Assembly (NCBI RefSeq): GCF_000424665.1
Contig: NZ_AUKI01000016.1
Coordinates: 1-64,000, forward strand
Direction of reading: 5' to 3'
Origin: Salinimicrobium terrae DSM 17865
GTDB taxonomy: Bacteria > Bacteroidota > Bacteroidia > Flavobacteriales > Flavobacteriaceae
DNA: 64,000 nt
Shown: piece by piece, positions 38,545-47,927 of the stretch
How positions within the stretch are numbered: the first letter of the stretch is position 1
Layout: each line of letters starts with the position of its first letter
Translations under genes and position numbers: made by a program
The notes under the pieces: generated by a model
The model's database searches: none
The model's input: only the letters and a program-made list of their open reading frames with translations
What the model was told of the DNA's origin: nothing

Positions 38545-40269
38545 ATGAAAAAAATAACTTATTTATTAATTATGTTCCTTGGGCTGTCTCTCACAGGCTG
38601 TGAACCCATGGAAGATATCCACAATGAAGTAGATTCGACTTTAGGTGAGCCTATTGTACAAAGTGCAGTTGCTATCGAACTAACTGAAGATGATTATACG
38701 ACAGATGTAGAAGAAGGTGGTCTAGGTTTAAGTTTCCCGAATTTTAATTCTGTTGAGGACGCAAGAGCATTAATACCGCAGTTTTTATCTGCCAATTATC
38801 CCGCTTGGGGAAGTGGTTCTCTAGCTTTGGTAACTTTTAACGTCTATTCACCTCTTGTAGTTGAACAGGACACAGTTACTTCTGCGGGATATGAAGCAAT
38901 TGGTCTTGATGTAGAATATTTCACAGGATTTGGACAAATTGAAAATTTTCTTGAATACCAATTTCCTGAAGTCAGTGAAGGTACATTTGTGGAGCTTACA
39001 TATAATGTTCTGGCAACAGAGATTCCCTATACCCTTACTAATGGTGATTTCGACTTGATAGAAGATGAACTGGAGAATGCTTATCCTGAGCCTGCTTCAA
39101 GTGCTGCCAACTTTAATAATTTTGATAGAAGAGAAGGAAGAGATGCGTACTGGAGTAATGAAATGATTCTAGAGGCCATTAATGTGGTTCTTTCAGATGA
39201 ATTTGATGATATCGAGGGGCAAACATATAGTGTCGCGTATCCTATTTATGATGGGGATGCAGGAACCGAAAGTATGAATGTGCGTTTCGATGGCAATGCT
39301 TATGTGCTTGCAGGTGGTACCGCTTATGATGTTTCAAACGATGATTTTGATATAATAGGAGCTGAGTTTGCTGATAAATATGAAGATCCTGCTTCAAGTG
39401 CGGCCCAGTATAGCAACTTTGAAAGAAGAAGTAGTAATGCGGCTTATTGGAGTGATGATATGATCCTTGAAGCTTTGAACTATTTATTAAATGAAAAGTA
39501 TCCAAACGCTACAGAGGGTGAAAAATTTGACGTTACCTATAGAACTTATGATGGGTCATCAGGCGAAGAATTAATTTCTTTAGTTTTATCAAATGGAGAA
39601 TTTGTTGTAGACGAGGAAGCGTTTGTTTCTACGATTGAGCAAACTACTGGTTATTCCTTTTTAAATAATAACTGGAGATTACCAGTGACTGTACAGCCTG
39701 AAGATTACGTCGCAATGGGACAAAGATTTCCTAACTTTGACGATCAGGATGAAGCTATTTATAAACTTGCTACCTACCTAGAACTTCAATTTCCTTATGC
39801 AGAAGAAGGTGACATAATTCCAGTGGCATATGAGTTCTATAGTGGCTCTACCAATACTAGATACGCAAATTTCATATTTGAAGATGGAGAGTTCGTTCTT
39901 GTGCCAAGCGTCATTGAAGAAAGTCTTCAATTTGGACATAATGGTATAACTTGGGAACCAGATAATACCATCGAATACACTTTAACTGAAGCAGATTTTG
40001 AAACTGTCGGAGATGCGCTAATTGACGTATACCCTGATCCTGCAGATAATGCCGGATATTTTGGAAGTTTTAATAGGATTCCGGGTAGTACAGATTATTG
40101 GAGTGATGAAATGCTGCTAGAGGCGATAACAATTGTATTAAATGATCTAGAACCTAATCCTGAAGAAGGTCAAAAATATGTGGTTTATTTTGCGACGTAC
40201 ACTGGTTCGCTTGACAGAGAATCTCTCAGCGTGATTTATCAGGATGGTGAATGGGTTTTAAATGAATAG
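38545..40269 (+). CDS. lipoprotein with six tandem degenerate repeats, unknown family
   Basis: A 574-residue lipoprotein (LGLSLTGCEP, Cys19), very acidic. I see six units of two lengths: about 46-103, 111-159, 162-256, 261-354, 381-453 and 478-574. The long form reads DF...YPDPA...F..FxR...YWSxEMILEA...EG..Y.V.Y..Y.G...ES..V...G.(F/W)VL; the short form keeps the YP..EG.....Y..Y core. Three long units carry the near-identical YWS(N/D)(E/D)M(I/L)LEA. I do not recognise the family. Directly after the receptor gene, it probably forms the surface-exposed partner or ligand-binding lid (inference from SusCD-like arrangement). Confidence 0.8.
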   Translation: MKKITYLLIMFLGLSLTGCEPMEDIHNEVDSTLGEPIVQSAVAIELTEDDYTTDVEEGGLGLSFPNFNSVEDARALIPQFLSANYPAWGSGSLALVTFNVYSPLVVEQDTVTSAGYEAIGLDVEYFTGFGQIENFLEYQFPEVSEGTFVELTYNVLATEIPYTLTNGDFDLIEDELENAYPEPASSAANFNNFDRREGRDAYWSNEMILEAINVVLSDEFDDIEGQTYSVAYPIYDGDAGTESMNVRFDGNAYVLAGGTAYDVSNDDFDIIGAEFADKYEDPASSAAQYSNFERRSSNAAYWSDDMILEALNYLLNEKYPNATEGEKFDVTYRTYDGSSGEELISLVLSNGEFVVDEEAFVSTIEQTTGYSFLNNNWRLPVTVQPEDYVAMGQRFPNFDDQDEAIYKLATYLELQFPYAEEGDIIPVAYEFYSGSTNTRYANFIFEDGEFVLVPSVIEESLQFGHNGITWEPDNTIEYTLTEADFETVGDALIDVYPDPADNAGYFGSFNRIPGSTDYWSDEMLLEAITIVLNDLEPNPEEGQKYVVYFATYTGSLDRESLSVIYQDGEWVLNE

Positions 40270-40296
40270 GAGAATTCGAGAATAATCGTAAATTTA

Positions 40297-40332
40297 AAAG
40301 GCCTCTCACTTCTTTAGGTGAGAGGCTTTTAT
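40297..40332 (+). terminator. terminator after the repeat lipoprotein
   Basis: GCCTCTCAC (40301-40309) pairs perfectly with GTGAGAGGC (40318-40326), flanked by AAAA and TTTT. It ends the receptor-lipoprotein transcript, and the A/U flanks would also work on the other strand. Confidence 0.85.
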
Positions 40333-40371
40333 TTATAAAATATACTTCTAATATTTGGAAAAAGCGGAAAA

Positions 40372-42018
40372 ATGAGAGAAATGAGAAAATTATTGTGTTT
40401 GGCAGTAGTGTTTGTAATAATAGGCTGTAGTAATGAAGATGATATTACCGAATTAGCACCACCAATTGATCCCCCGGCAGAAGAACTACCTGTTGCTGTT
40501 GATGACGAGGTTACCACTATAGAAAATAGTTCCGTCAGAATGACTGAACTTCTCACCAATGATACAGTCTATGATTATGCCAGGATTACCAATTTTGATA
40601 GTGAGACTGAAGAAGGTGGTACTGTCGTAGACAATCGAGATGGATCATATACCTATAATCCCCCTCAGGATTTTATAGGGGAAGATACTTTCACTTACAC
40701 CCTTTGTGATAACGCTTCTACACCCAATTGTTCAACAGCAACTGTGAATATACAAGTTACTGCTGCTTCACCTGTGGCTGTAGATGACGCTTATGAAACA
40801 GGAGAAGATGAAGAGCTTATTATTAAAAATCATTTGTCAAATGATACAGTAGTGGATAACGCAGCTGTTACTTCCATTGTAAGTGAAAGCGGAAATGCAG
40901 TTGTTACTCTGGAAAATGATGGAAGTATAAAATATATTCCCAATGAGAGTTTTGCAGGTGAAGACACCTTTAAATATTATCTCTGTGATGATGACGAAGA
41001 ACCTACCTGTTCTACCGCAACGATTACCATAACTGTTGTTGACGAAGGTTCACCTGTAGCTGTGAATGATGAAGTAGTGGTAGACGTTGGAGCTACAGGA
41101 GTAGTATTTTCAAACTTATTATCAAATGATTATTTGACAGATGATGCTGTGCTTACTTCAATAGATGCAGCTAGCAGTAATGGTACTGTCGTTTTAAATA
41201 ATGATGGTACGGTAACTTACAGTACAGCGACCGGCTTTAAAGGAGAAGACAGCTTTACCTATGAGATTTGCGATGATGATAGTCCGAATCCAACCTGTTC
41301 TACTGCAACAGTAGCAATTTTTGTTGTTGAGGAAGTGGCGTTTAATATTCCGGCAGATCTGCAGGATTATTATTCCGAAGCTATCCTTTCGCAGAACCCG
41401 GATCTTTTAAAATCGGAACTTGCCAATCTTACTGAAGAGCAACATGTGAATAAATTAGAATACTATATGCGTCATGATTATCTTTATGATGCAGATGCCA
41501 GTTTCTCAGATCCCGAATATGTTGTGCTAATGTATACTGGTGAATTGAGGCATTGGTCAGAATATCAGGAAGGTGACGTGAGCGAAGGAGAAACTTTTAA
41601 TACAGAGCATATATATCCTCAGTCGAGATTAGCTTCACAAGAAGCAAAAAATGACATGCACCTTATGAGAGTGGCCGATATTGAAATTAATGAGGCCAGA
41701 TCTTATTATCCATTTACTGAAGGAAGTGGTGACGCCAAACTTGTAAATGAGAACAGCTGGTATCCCGGAGATGAATGGAAGGGCGATGTCGCCAGGATAG
41801 TATTGTATGTGCATTTAAAATACGGAGAACCATTTTCGGATGTTGGGAATCTTGAAATGTTCCTGAAATGGAACGTCGAGGATCCCGTTTCTGCTTTTGA
41901 AATGCAACGGCAGGAGATCATTGAAGGAGCACAGGGTAACCGCAATCCGTTTATTGATAATCCATACTTCGCCACGCTCATTTGGGATGGTCCTGAAGCA
42001 GAAAATCTGTGGGAGTAA
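40372..42018 (+). CDS. lipoprotein endonuclease I with three Ig-like domains
   Basis: A 548-residue lipoprotein (VVFVIIGCSN, Cys19) with a proline-rich linker. Three tandem cadherin/Ig-like domains follow (about 39-130, 133-223, 228-320; each starts VAVDD/VAVND and contains GEDxFxYxxC). The C-terminal endonuclease I (EndA/NucM, PF04231) domain spans about 331-545. The active-site region is FNTEHIYPQSRL with His413, followed by NDMHLMR and GNRNPFIDNP. Each Ig unit has a Cys pair (112/120, 205/213, 300/309). It should cut DNA or RNA at the cell surface, held away from the membrane by the Ig stalk. MREMRK at 40372 or Met at 40381 may be the start. Confidence 0.9.
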   Translation: MREMRKLLCLAVVFVIIGCSNEDDITELAPPIDPPAEELPVAVDDEVTTIENSSVRMTELLTNDTVYDYARITNFDSETEEGGTVVDNRDGSYTYNPPQDFIGEDTFTYTLCDNASTPNCSTATVNIQVTAASPVAVDDAYETGEDEELIIKNHLSNDTVVDNAAVTSIVSESGNAVVTLENDGSIKYIPNESFAGEDTFKYYLCDDDEEPTCSTATITITVVDEGSPVAVNDEVVVDVGATGVVFSNLLSNDYLTDDAVLTSIDAASSNGTVVLNNDGTVTYSTATGFKGEDSFTYEICDDDSPNPTCSTATVAIFVVEEVAFNIPADLQDYYSEAILSQNPDLLKSELANLTEEQHVNKLEYYMRHDYLYDADASFSDPEYVVLMYTGELRHWSEYQEGDVSEGETFNTEHIYPQSRLASQEAKNDMHLMRVADIEINEARSYYPFTEGSGDAKLVNENSWYPGDEWKGDVARIVLYVHLKYGEPFSDVGNLEMFLKWNVEDPVSAFEMQRQEIIEGAQGNRNPFIDNPYFATLIWDGPEAENLWE

Positions 42019-42034
42019 AAATTCTATATTGAAG

Positions 42035-42061
42035 CCGCTCCAATAATGGAGCGGTTTTTTT
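42035..42061 (+). terminator. terminator after the endonuclease I gene
   Basis: CCGCTCC (42035-42041) and GGAGCGG (42048-42054) form a perfect stem with a six-base loop, followed by at least seven T residues. Strong intrinsic terminator. Confidence 0.88.
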
Positions 42062-42097
42062 ATTCAAAAAAGTTATCTTTACCCAAAACCAATAATT

Positions 42098-42535
42098 ATG
42101 TACGAAACTGTTTCCTTTCTCCACTCCTGGTGGGCATACCTGGTCCTCCTGGTCCTCATAATCGCAACTGTAAAATTTATCGTAGGTATTTCCTCAAAGC
42201 AGGAATATGGAGCGACAGATTTTCGCTTGGCGTTGTTTACTCTTATTGTCTCACATATCCAACTATTAATCGGGCTAGTTCTTTACTTTGTTTCACCTTA
42301 TTTTCAGGCTTTTGGTGAGGCGGGGATGGGTGAAGTCATGGGGGATTCAACTTTGCGCCTCTACCTGGTCGAACACCCACTTATGATGATCATCGCCCTT
42401 ATATTGATCACGATTGGTTATTCAAAGCATAAGAACAAGCGCCTGTCTAATCAAAAATTTAAAACCCTTGGGATATTCTATGGAATTGCCCTGGTTTTTG
42501 TTCTTTCGAGGATTCCATGGTCTGCCTGGTTCTAG
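42098..42535 (+). CDS. four-helix integral membrane protein (cytochrome b-like)
   Basis: A 145-residue protein with four hydrophobic segments (about 12-30, 43-65, 93-112, 122-140) and conserved histidines at the helix ends (FLHSWW, VSHIQ, VEHPLM). This pattern fits proteins annotated as cytochrome B in flavobacteria. Haem binding is inferred, not demonstrated. It has a near-consensus -7 (TATCTTTA at 42075) and lies between the endonuclease I terminator and the convergent nuclease-family gene, overlapping the latter by four bases. No link to the nuclease locus is obvious. Confidence 0.75.
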   Translation: MYETVSFLHSWWAYLVLLVLIIATVKFIVGISSKQEYGATDFRLALFTLIVSHIQLLIGLVLYFVSPYFQAFGEAGMGEVMGDSTLRLYLVEHPLMMIIALILITIGYSKHKNKRLSNQKFKTLGIFYGIALVFVLSRIPWSAWF

Positions 42536-43593
42536 TCTAATTCCTTTATTAGCAGGATGTACACGGGGAAATGATCGCTAAATCCCCCCGTAAACCCTGA
42601 ACTGCCAAAGCTGCGGAAAGGATAATTTTTATAGGGTCCTTTAGCAGTAACCAGAAATGGCGGATTAAATACATAGGCCCTGAAAAATGTAAATTTTGAA
42701 GGGTCTTTTTCTATTAGAGATTGAGACAAAATAATTTGGTCAAAAAAATTCCACTGATCACGGTAGGCCGAAGTTCCTGTTCCGCGTAAAGCAATTGCAG
42801 CAAAGGGATTATATAAACCTCCAAATTCGACCTGTTCCTTTCTTGCCTTTGCGCCTAATATTTTCTTGAGACTATTATCATGTGGATCATCATTAAAGTC
42901 CCCCATATTGATAATCCGGGCGTAAGGATCTTTTCTATGAAGAGAATCTATAATATTTTTATTCAGCTTTGCCGCATTTTCCCTCTTGTAGTTGCTCGCC
43001 TTTTCACCACCGCTTCGGGATGGCCAGTGGTTCACTACAACATGGATTTCCTCCCCATCCAAAGATCCCGTTACCACTAATTGGTCCCGGGTATAATCTC
43101 TTTTAGAAGTGCTTTTACGATCATAGATCAAAAGAGAATGATTAACCGAATTCTCTGCCACAAATATATCCGGCCTGTATAAAAGGGCCACGTCTATTCC
43201 TCTTTCATCTGGCGAATCAAAATGAATTATCTGATAATCGTAGGGAGCCAAAAGAGGCATATTGACGAGGTCTTCTAACACCTGCAGGTTTTCTATCTCA
43301 CTCAGACCTAAGATTGCAGGGGGAGCCTTTATTTGATCATTACCTATACTATTTATAGCAAAGGAAAGGTTCTCCTGCTTTTTATAATACAATTCCTCTG
43401 TCCATCTGTTCTTTCCTGTCGGGGTAAAATCCTCATCGAAAATTTGAGGATCATCTTGAGTATCGAAGAGGTTCTCTACATTATAGAAAGCAATACTTAC
43501 CACACTGAAATCTTTTACTTCCTGTGCGAAAGCAGTAAAAAAGATACTTGAAAAATAAAAGAGAATGAGAGTCCGGATAATATTATTAACCAC
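42532..43593 (-). CDS. secreted endonuclease/exonuclease/phosphatase-family protein
   Basis: A 353-residue protein with a signal peptide (TLILFYFSSIFFTAFAQ) and the EEP/DNase I fold. Seen in order: VSIAFYNVENLFDT (Asn), LGLSEIENLQVLEDLV (metal-binding Glu), VVNHWPSRSGGE (catalytic His), MGDFNDDPHD (Asp/Asn) and SGFTGGFSDHFPVYI (SDH end motif). All catalytic motifs are present, so it is probably an active exported metallonuclease or phosphodiesterase. It starts with GTG at 43593. It is divergent from the amber-interrupted receptor across 94 bases and probably shares its control. Confidence 0.9.
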   Translation of the reverse strand: MVNNIIRTLILFYFSSIFFTAFAQEVKDFSVVSIAFYNVENLFDTQDDPQIFDEDFTPTGKNRWTEELYYKKQENLSFAINSIGNDQIKAPPAILGLSEIENLQVLEDLVNMPLLAPYDYQIIHFDSPDERGIDVALLYRPDIFVAENSVNHSLLIYDRKSTSKRDYTRDQLVVTGSLDGEEIHVVVNHWPSRSGGEKASNYKRENAAKLNKNIIDSLHRKDPYARIINMGDFNDDPHDNSLKKILGAKARKEQVEFGGLYNPFAAIALRGTGTSAYRDQWNFFDQIILSQSLIEKDPSKFTFFRAYVFNPPFLVTAKGPYKNYPFRSFGSSGFTGGFSDHFPVYILLIKELD

Positions 43594-43630
43594 CTGAATT
43601 TTAATTTGTTAAATATTATGGGGAGGTGGT

Positions 43631-43658
43631 CAAAGATAAAATAATAAATGTATTATTG
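43631..43658. promoter_or_regulatory. divergent promoter region of nuclease and receptor genes
   Basis: On the minus strand TATCTTTG (plus-strand CAAAGATA, 43631-43638) is an exact TAnnTTTG match serving the nuclease gene. On the plus strand TATTATTG (43651-43658) is one base off consensus and could serve the receptor gene. The close back-to-back placement suggests joint control. Confidence 0.45.
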
Positions 43659-43687
43659 CGCCCTAAATGCCTCCCCCGTAATGTTTT

Positions 43688-46489
43688 ATGAAAATATTTT
43701 CTTTTGGGAGGATAATATTTCCTTTTCTTTTTTTCTCCATACCTGCTGCTTTTAGTCAGGAACTTAAAGGTACTGTGATTGACCAGATTTCAGGAAAGCC
43801 TCTGTATGGAGTTTCTGTGAGGCTTTCTAATACCACTTTAGAGGCAAGTACAGATGTTGATGGAAACTTCTCTTTGTCTGGAACACTTCCGCAGGGAGAG
43901 CACATTCTATCACTTTCCAAAAATGCTTTTTTTGAGAAGCATTTTCCTGTGAGGATTTATTCTGAAAGTATTGATCTGGGAAAGATCGAACTGGAACCCA
44001 ATCTGCCCGAGATGCAGCAGCAAACAGAAATTATTTCCCTGGCCGACCACGAACTCGATGAAGACGGGGGTTACGCAAATATTTCCGGCCTTTTACAAGC
44101 TTCCAAAGATGTGTTTCTCAATGCCGCGGCCTTTGATTTTAGCCCTGCTTTTTTCAGGCCCCGGGGCTATGATAGTGAATATGGGAAGGTACTCATAAAC
44201 GGTGTGGAAATGAATAAAATATATAATGGAAGACCATTGTGGAGCAACTGGGGAGGATTGAATGATGTACAGAGAAACCAGGAATTTTCTAGAAGTACTA
44301 CCCCTTCCGATGTTTCTTTCGGCGGCCCGGCAGGTACAACTAACATCATTATGCGGGCCTCACAATATCAAAATGGAGGTAAATTTTCCTATGCAGTGGC
44401 AAATCGTTCCTATTCAGGAAGGGCAATGGGGAGTTACCACAGCGGGCTACTACCCTCCGGGTGGGCCTATTCTTTGTCCCTGTCAAGAAGATTCGCTCAA
44501 CAAAGGTTTGTTGAAGGTAGTTATTATGATGCGAACTCTTTTTTCGCTTCAGTAGAAAAGAAATTTAATGATTCACATAGCCTGAACTTTACCGGGTTCT
44601 ACACGCCGAATAAAAGAGGTAAAAATTCTCCCAATACTCAGGAAGTTTATGAAATTAAGGGAAATACTTATAACTCGTATTGGGGCTGGCAGAATGGAGA
44701 AATTAGAAACTCGAGAATAAGGGAAGTAGAGGAGCCTGTTCTCATGATTAACCATTATTGGGCAGTTTCAGAGGATTTGGAAATAAATTCCAGTGTGGCT
44801 TACCAATTTGGTACAACCGGAAACAGCAGGATCGATTATGGGGGCAGCCGCTTGTATAATTCCGGTTCCGAAAGCATATTTTTAGGTGTTGGCAGTAATC
44901 CAGATCCTGCTTACTACCAGAAGTTGCCTTCATACTTCCTCAGGTTGGAAAATAATCCTGATTTTCGGGGAGCCTATTTGGCCGAACAGAATTTTCGCAA
45001 CTAGGGACAGGTTAATTGGGAGGATTTATATCTTGCCAATGAAGCGGCTACAGTTGGGGGTGGCAATGCCATTTATGCACTTTATGAGGACAGGACAGAC
45101 GACCGACAATTCACTGCCAGTTCAAATTTCAGGTATTCCTTGTCTTCTCAGGTGGTATTTACTGGAGCACTAAATTTCCGACAACTTAACAGCGAAAACT
45201 TTGCATCGATCCTCGATCTTTTTGGAGCTGCTGCTTTTCTTGATGTTGATTCTTTTTCAAAAGGCACTGAAGCCCAGAATGACCTTCAAAATATCAATAA
45301 ACTAGTAGCAGAGAGTGATATTTTTAAATACCATTATGATCTTAACGCAACCAATGGTGGAGGATTTCTTCAGGCAGAATTCAATTTCAGAAAAATAGAA
45401 ACTTATGTAGCAACGCAGGGTTCCTTTATTTCCTACCAACGAACAGGTTACTTCCAGAACGGTAATTTCCCTGACAATTCTCTCGGCAACAGCAATGAGC
45501 TGAACTTCGGAAATTATGGTTCAAAAGGCGGTATAACGTATAAGATAAACGGCAGGAATTATCTAAACACCAATTTGGCATATTTTACAAAACCACCGGC
45601 TCTACGGAATACCTTTTCAAATGCGAGGCAGAACAATGACGTGGTAACAGGCTTAAGAAATGAGAAAATTTTTACGGCCGATGCCGGTTATACGGTTCGT
45701 TCACCTTTCCTTACCGGAAGAATTACCGGTTTTTATGGCACTTTTAAGGATGTGACAGAAGTATCGTTTTATTATGCAGATGGTCTCTCGGGATCGGGAA
45801 GGGAGGTGACGAATGCCTTTGTTCAGGAAGTAATGACCGGGATTGACAAAAGACACATTGGCCTTGAGTTTGGTCTTGAAATTCCGCTTACCACTACAGT
45901 TAAAATTCGCACCGCCGGGTCTGTTGGAGAATACATTTATAATAATAATCCACAGGTGTATCTAACCTCTGATGATTTTACGGAGGTGAGGCACATGGGC
46001 AAAACATCATTAGAAGGTTACCGACTTCCCGGGGGACCTCAGCGGGTAGTCCAGGCGGGGTTTGAATACCGGGATCCGGCTTATTGGTGGATTTCAGCTT
46101 CTGCGAACTTCTTTTCGAAGACATTTATTGATGTGGCACCCCTGCCCAGAACCCAAAATTTTAAAACCGATGTAGATGGTCTTCCATTTAATCATTATGA
46201 TGAGAGGGTAGCTCAAAGACTGTTGCGGCAGGAGGAATTCGAAAGTTATATGCTGGTAAACCTTGTAGGCGGTAAATCCTGGAGGCTTAAGAATAAATTT
46301 GTTGGCATTTTTGGCAGCTTGAACAACATATTGGATTCTACCTATAAAACTGGTGGCTATGAACAATCCAGAAATGTTAATTATGATTTGCTTAAAGCCG
46401 ATATGGAAAGAGAGCAACCAATTTTCGGATCCAAATACTGGTTTGGGCCCGGTACCACCTACTACGCTCATGTTTACTATAGATTTTGA
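43688..46489 (+). pseudogene. TonB-dependent receptor interrupted by an in-frame amber codon
   Basis: One continuous frame of 934 codons from ATG 43688 to the stop at 46489, broken only by TAG at 45002-45004 (codon 439). Before it: signal peptide (FPFLFFSIPAAFSQ), CarboxypepD_reg-like domain (LKGTVIDQISGKPLYGVSV), plug (RGYDSEYGKVLINGVEMN, LWSNWGGLNDV, VSFGGPAGTTNI) and early barrel. After it: more barrel, ending YYAHVYYRF with terminal Phe. The frame continues directly as GQVNWEDLYLAN, so a single substitution accounts for the break. No frameshift or deletion is visible. It is a paralogue of the receptor at 35996. The DUF5689 lipoprotein gene follows after four bases. Real nonsense mutation, read-through or sequencing error are all possible. 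Confidence 0.82.
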
Positions 46490-46493
46490 AAAA

Positions 46494-47885
46494 ATGAAAC
46501 GAATTTTGCCATTTTTGAGCTTGCTGATCTTAAGTGCCTGTGCACCCGAAGATGATTATTCAATACCTGAATCATCCGTGGATCCCGGTGTAGAAACTAA
46601 TATGGACCTGCAGGCTGTTTTAGGATTATTTTTTCAAGATCAGGAGAGGGTGGTAACCTTTGATCAGGACCTGATACTTGAGGCGTATGTGGTTTCCAGC
46701 GACGAGGCAGGAAATTTTTACAAGGAACTGGTAGTTCAGGATAAACCACAGGATCCAACAGCGGGTATTAATATCAAAGTCAATATGGGTTCATATTATC
46801 AGTTCTATAACTTCGGAAGAAAAATTTACATCAACCTTAACGGCCTAAGTGTGGGTCTGGCTAATGGAGTTGCTGCTCTGGGTGTGGCTGAGGGGCAGCA
46901 AATTGTAAATATTCCGCAGTCGATGGTTTCTCACCATCTTACCCGAAGTTCTGAAGTTGTGGAAATCGAACCTAAAGTTATACAAGCTTCAGAATTTAAT
47001 GACAATCTGGAAAATCTCTATGTGCAAATCAATAATGTGCAATTCAATAAACTCCTGACCGATCCTCAAAGAACTGCAACTTATGCTGCCGAACAGAACG
47101 ATGAATTTGATGGGGAAAGACTGGTGGAGAGCTGTAAGGGAGATTTCCCTTTCATCTTAAGCACCAGTACTTATGCCGATTTTGCAGCTTTAAAACTGCC
47201 TTCAGGTTCAGGCAATGTGAGAGGAATATTGACCCGGGATTTTTACGATGAGCTTTATACCATCTACATGAACTTTCCGGGAGATATTGACTTTGGAAAA
47301 AGTCCTCGCTGTGATCCAGAAGTAGTTGATTGTGGTCTGGCTACTTCAACCGGTAGTAAGATCTTGTTTGAAGATGACTTTAGCTCCCAAAAGAATAATA
47401 AACCGGTGGAAGGGAAAGGCTGGAAAAACATTATTCAGGAGGGATCTCGTGCGTGGGAAGCTTTTACGGCAAGTGGAGCGAATGCCTCTTTGGGCCGCTC
47501 GGCCAGGATGCGACCTTCAGGTTCGGGAGATTCCCGTAGTATAAGCTGGTTGATTACTCCCAAAATTAATTTTGACACCAATAGCGGAGAAGTTCTAAGT
47601 TTTAAAACCTCCACCAGTTTGGCTAATGGTAGTTTTATGGAAGTGCTTATTTCCACTAACTGGGATGGAATGGAAGAAAACCTCCTGGAGGCCGAATGGA
47701 AAATCCTTCCTTCAGCTTATGTGGCGCAGAACAATGACTTCTTTGGCGACTGGATCTCTTCGGGCCTTGTGGATCTTTCCTGCATCTCCGGAAAAGGTCA
47801 TGTCGCCTTCAGGTACACCGGCAGCGATCACTCCTATTACAATGGAATATATGAGCTGGATGATGTTATGATCACTGCAGAATAA
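46494..47885 (+). CDS. DUF5689 lipoprotein with choice-of-anchor J domain
   Basis: A 463-residue lipoprotein (LSLLILSACAPEDD, Cys15). ATG at 46494 is chosen because it begins the lipoprotein signal and lies four bases after the receptor stop. Residues about 35-275 match DUF5689, an OB-like domain (QERVVTFDQDLILEAYVVSSDEAGNFYKE, LNGLSVGLANG). Residues about 305-463 resemble the choice-of-anchor J/MAM-like jelly roll (ILFEDDFSS, SWLITPKINFD, GHVAFRYTGSD). Receptor plus DUF5689 plus nuclease is a recurrent flavobacterial set. It is probably surface-exposed and may bind nucleic acid (inference). Confidence 0.85.
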   Translation: MKRILPFLSLLILSACAPEDDYSIPESSVDPGVETNMDLQAVLGLFFQDQERVVTFDQDLILEAYVVSSDEAGNFYKELVVQDKPQDPTAGINIKVNMGSYYQFYNFGRKIYINLNGLSVGLANGVAALGVAEGQQIVNIPQSMVSHHLTRSSEVVEIEPKVIQASEFNDNLENLYVQINNVQFNKLLTDPQRTATYAAEQNDEFDGERLVESCKGDFPFILSTSTYADFAALKLPSGSGNVRGILTRDFYDELYTIYMNFPGDIDFGKSPRCDPEVVDCGLATSTGSKILFEDDFSSQKNNKPVEGKGWKNIIQEGSRAWEAFTASGANASLGRSARMRPSGSGDSRSISWLITPKINFDTNSGEVLSFKTSTSLANGSFMEVLISTNWDGMEENLLEAEWKILPSAYVAQNNDFFGDWISSGLVDLSCISGKGHVAFRYTGSDHSYYNGIYELDDVMITAE

Positions 47886-47902
47886 TACAAAAAGAGAAAA
47901 CT

Positions 47903-47910
47903 TATCTTTG
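47903..47910 (+). promoter_or_regulatory. -7 element of the FAD oxidoreductase gene
   Basis: TATCTTTG, an exact TAnnTTTG match, lies 17 bases before the proposed TTG start at 47928. This leaves a leader of about a dozen bases and supports that start over any upstream one. Confidence 0.55.
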
Positions 47911-47927
47911 CACGAAAATTAGAACAG

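Noticed and set aside
42120-42170. Direct repeat CTGGTCCTC within the membrane protein gene.
   Set aside because: It encodes the hydrophobic run LVLLVLII of a membrane helix and is explained by codon choice.
27815-45010. Both broken genes contain ACTAGGG at the lesion, suggesting a common recoding or error motif.
   Set aside because: ACTAGGGG also occurs in frame in the intact FAD oxidoreductase gene (about 49196-49203), and the two lesions differ in kind (one-base loss versus substitution), so coincidence is more likely.
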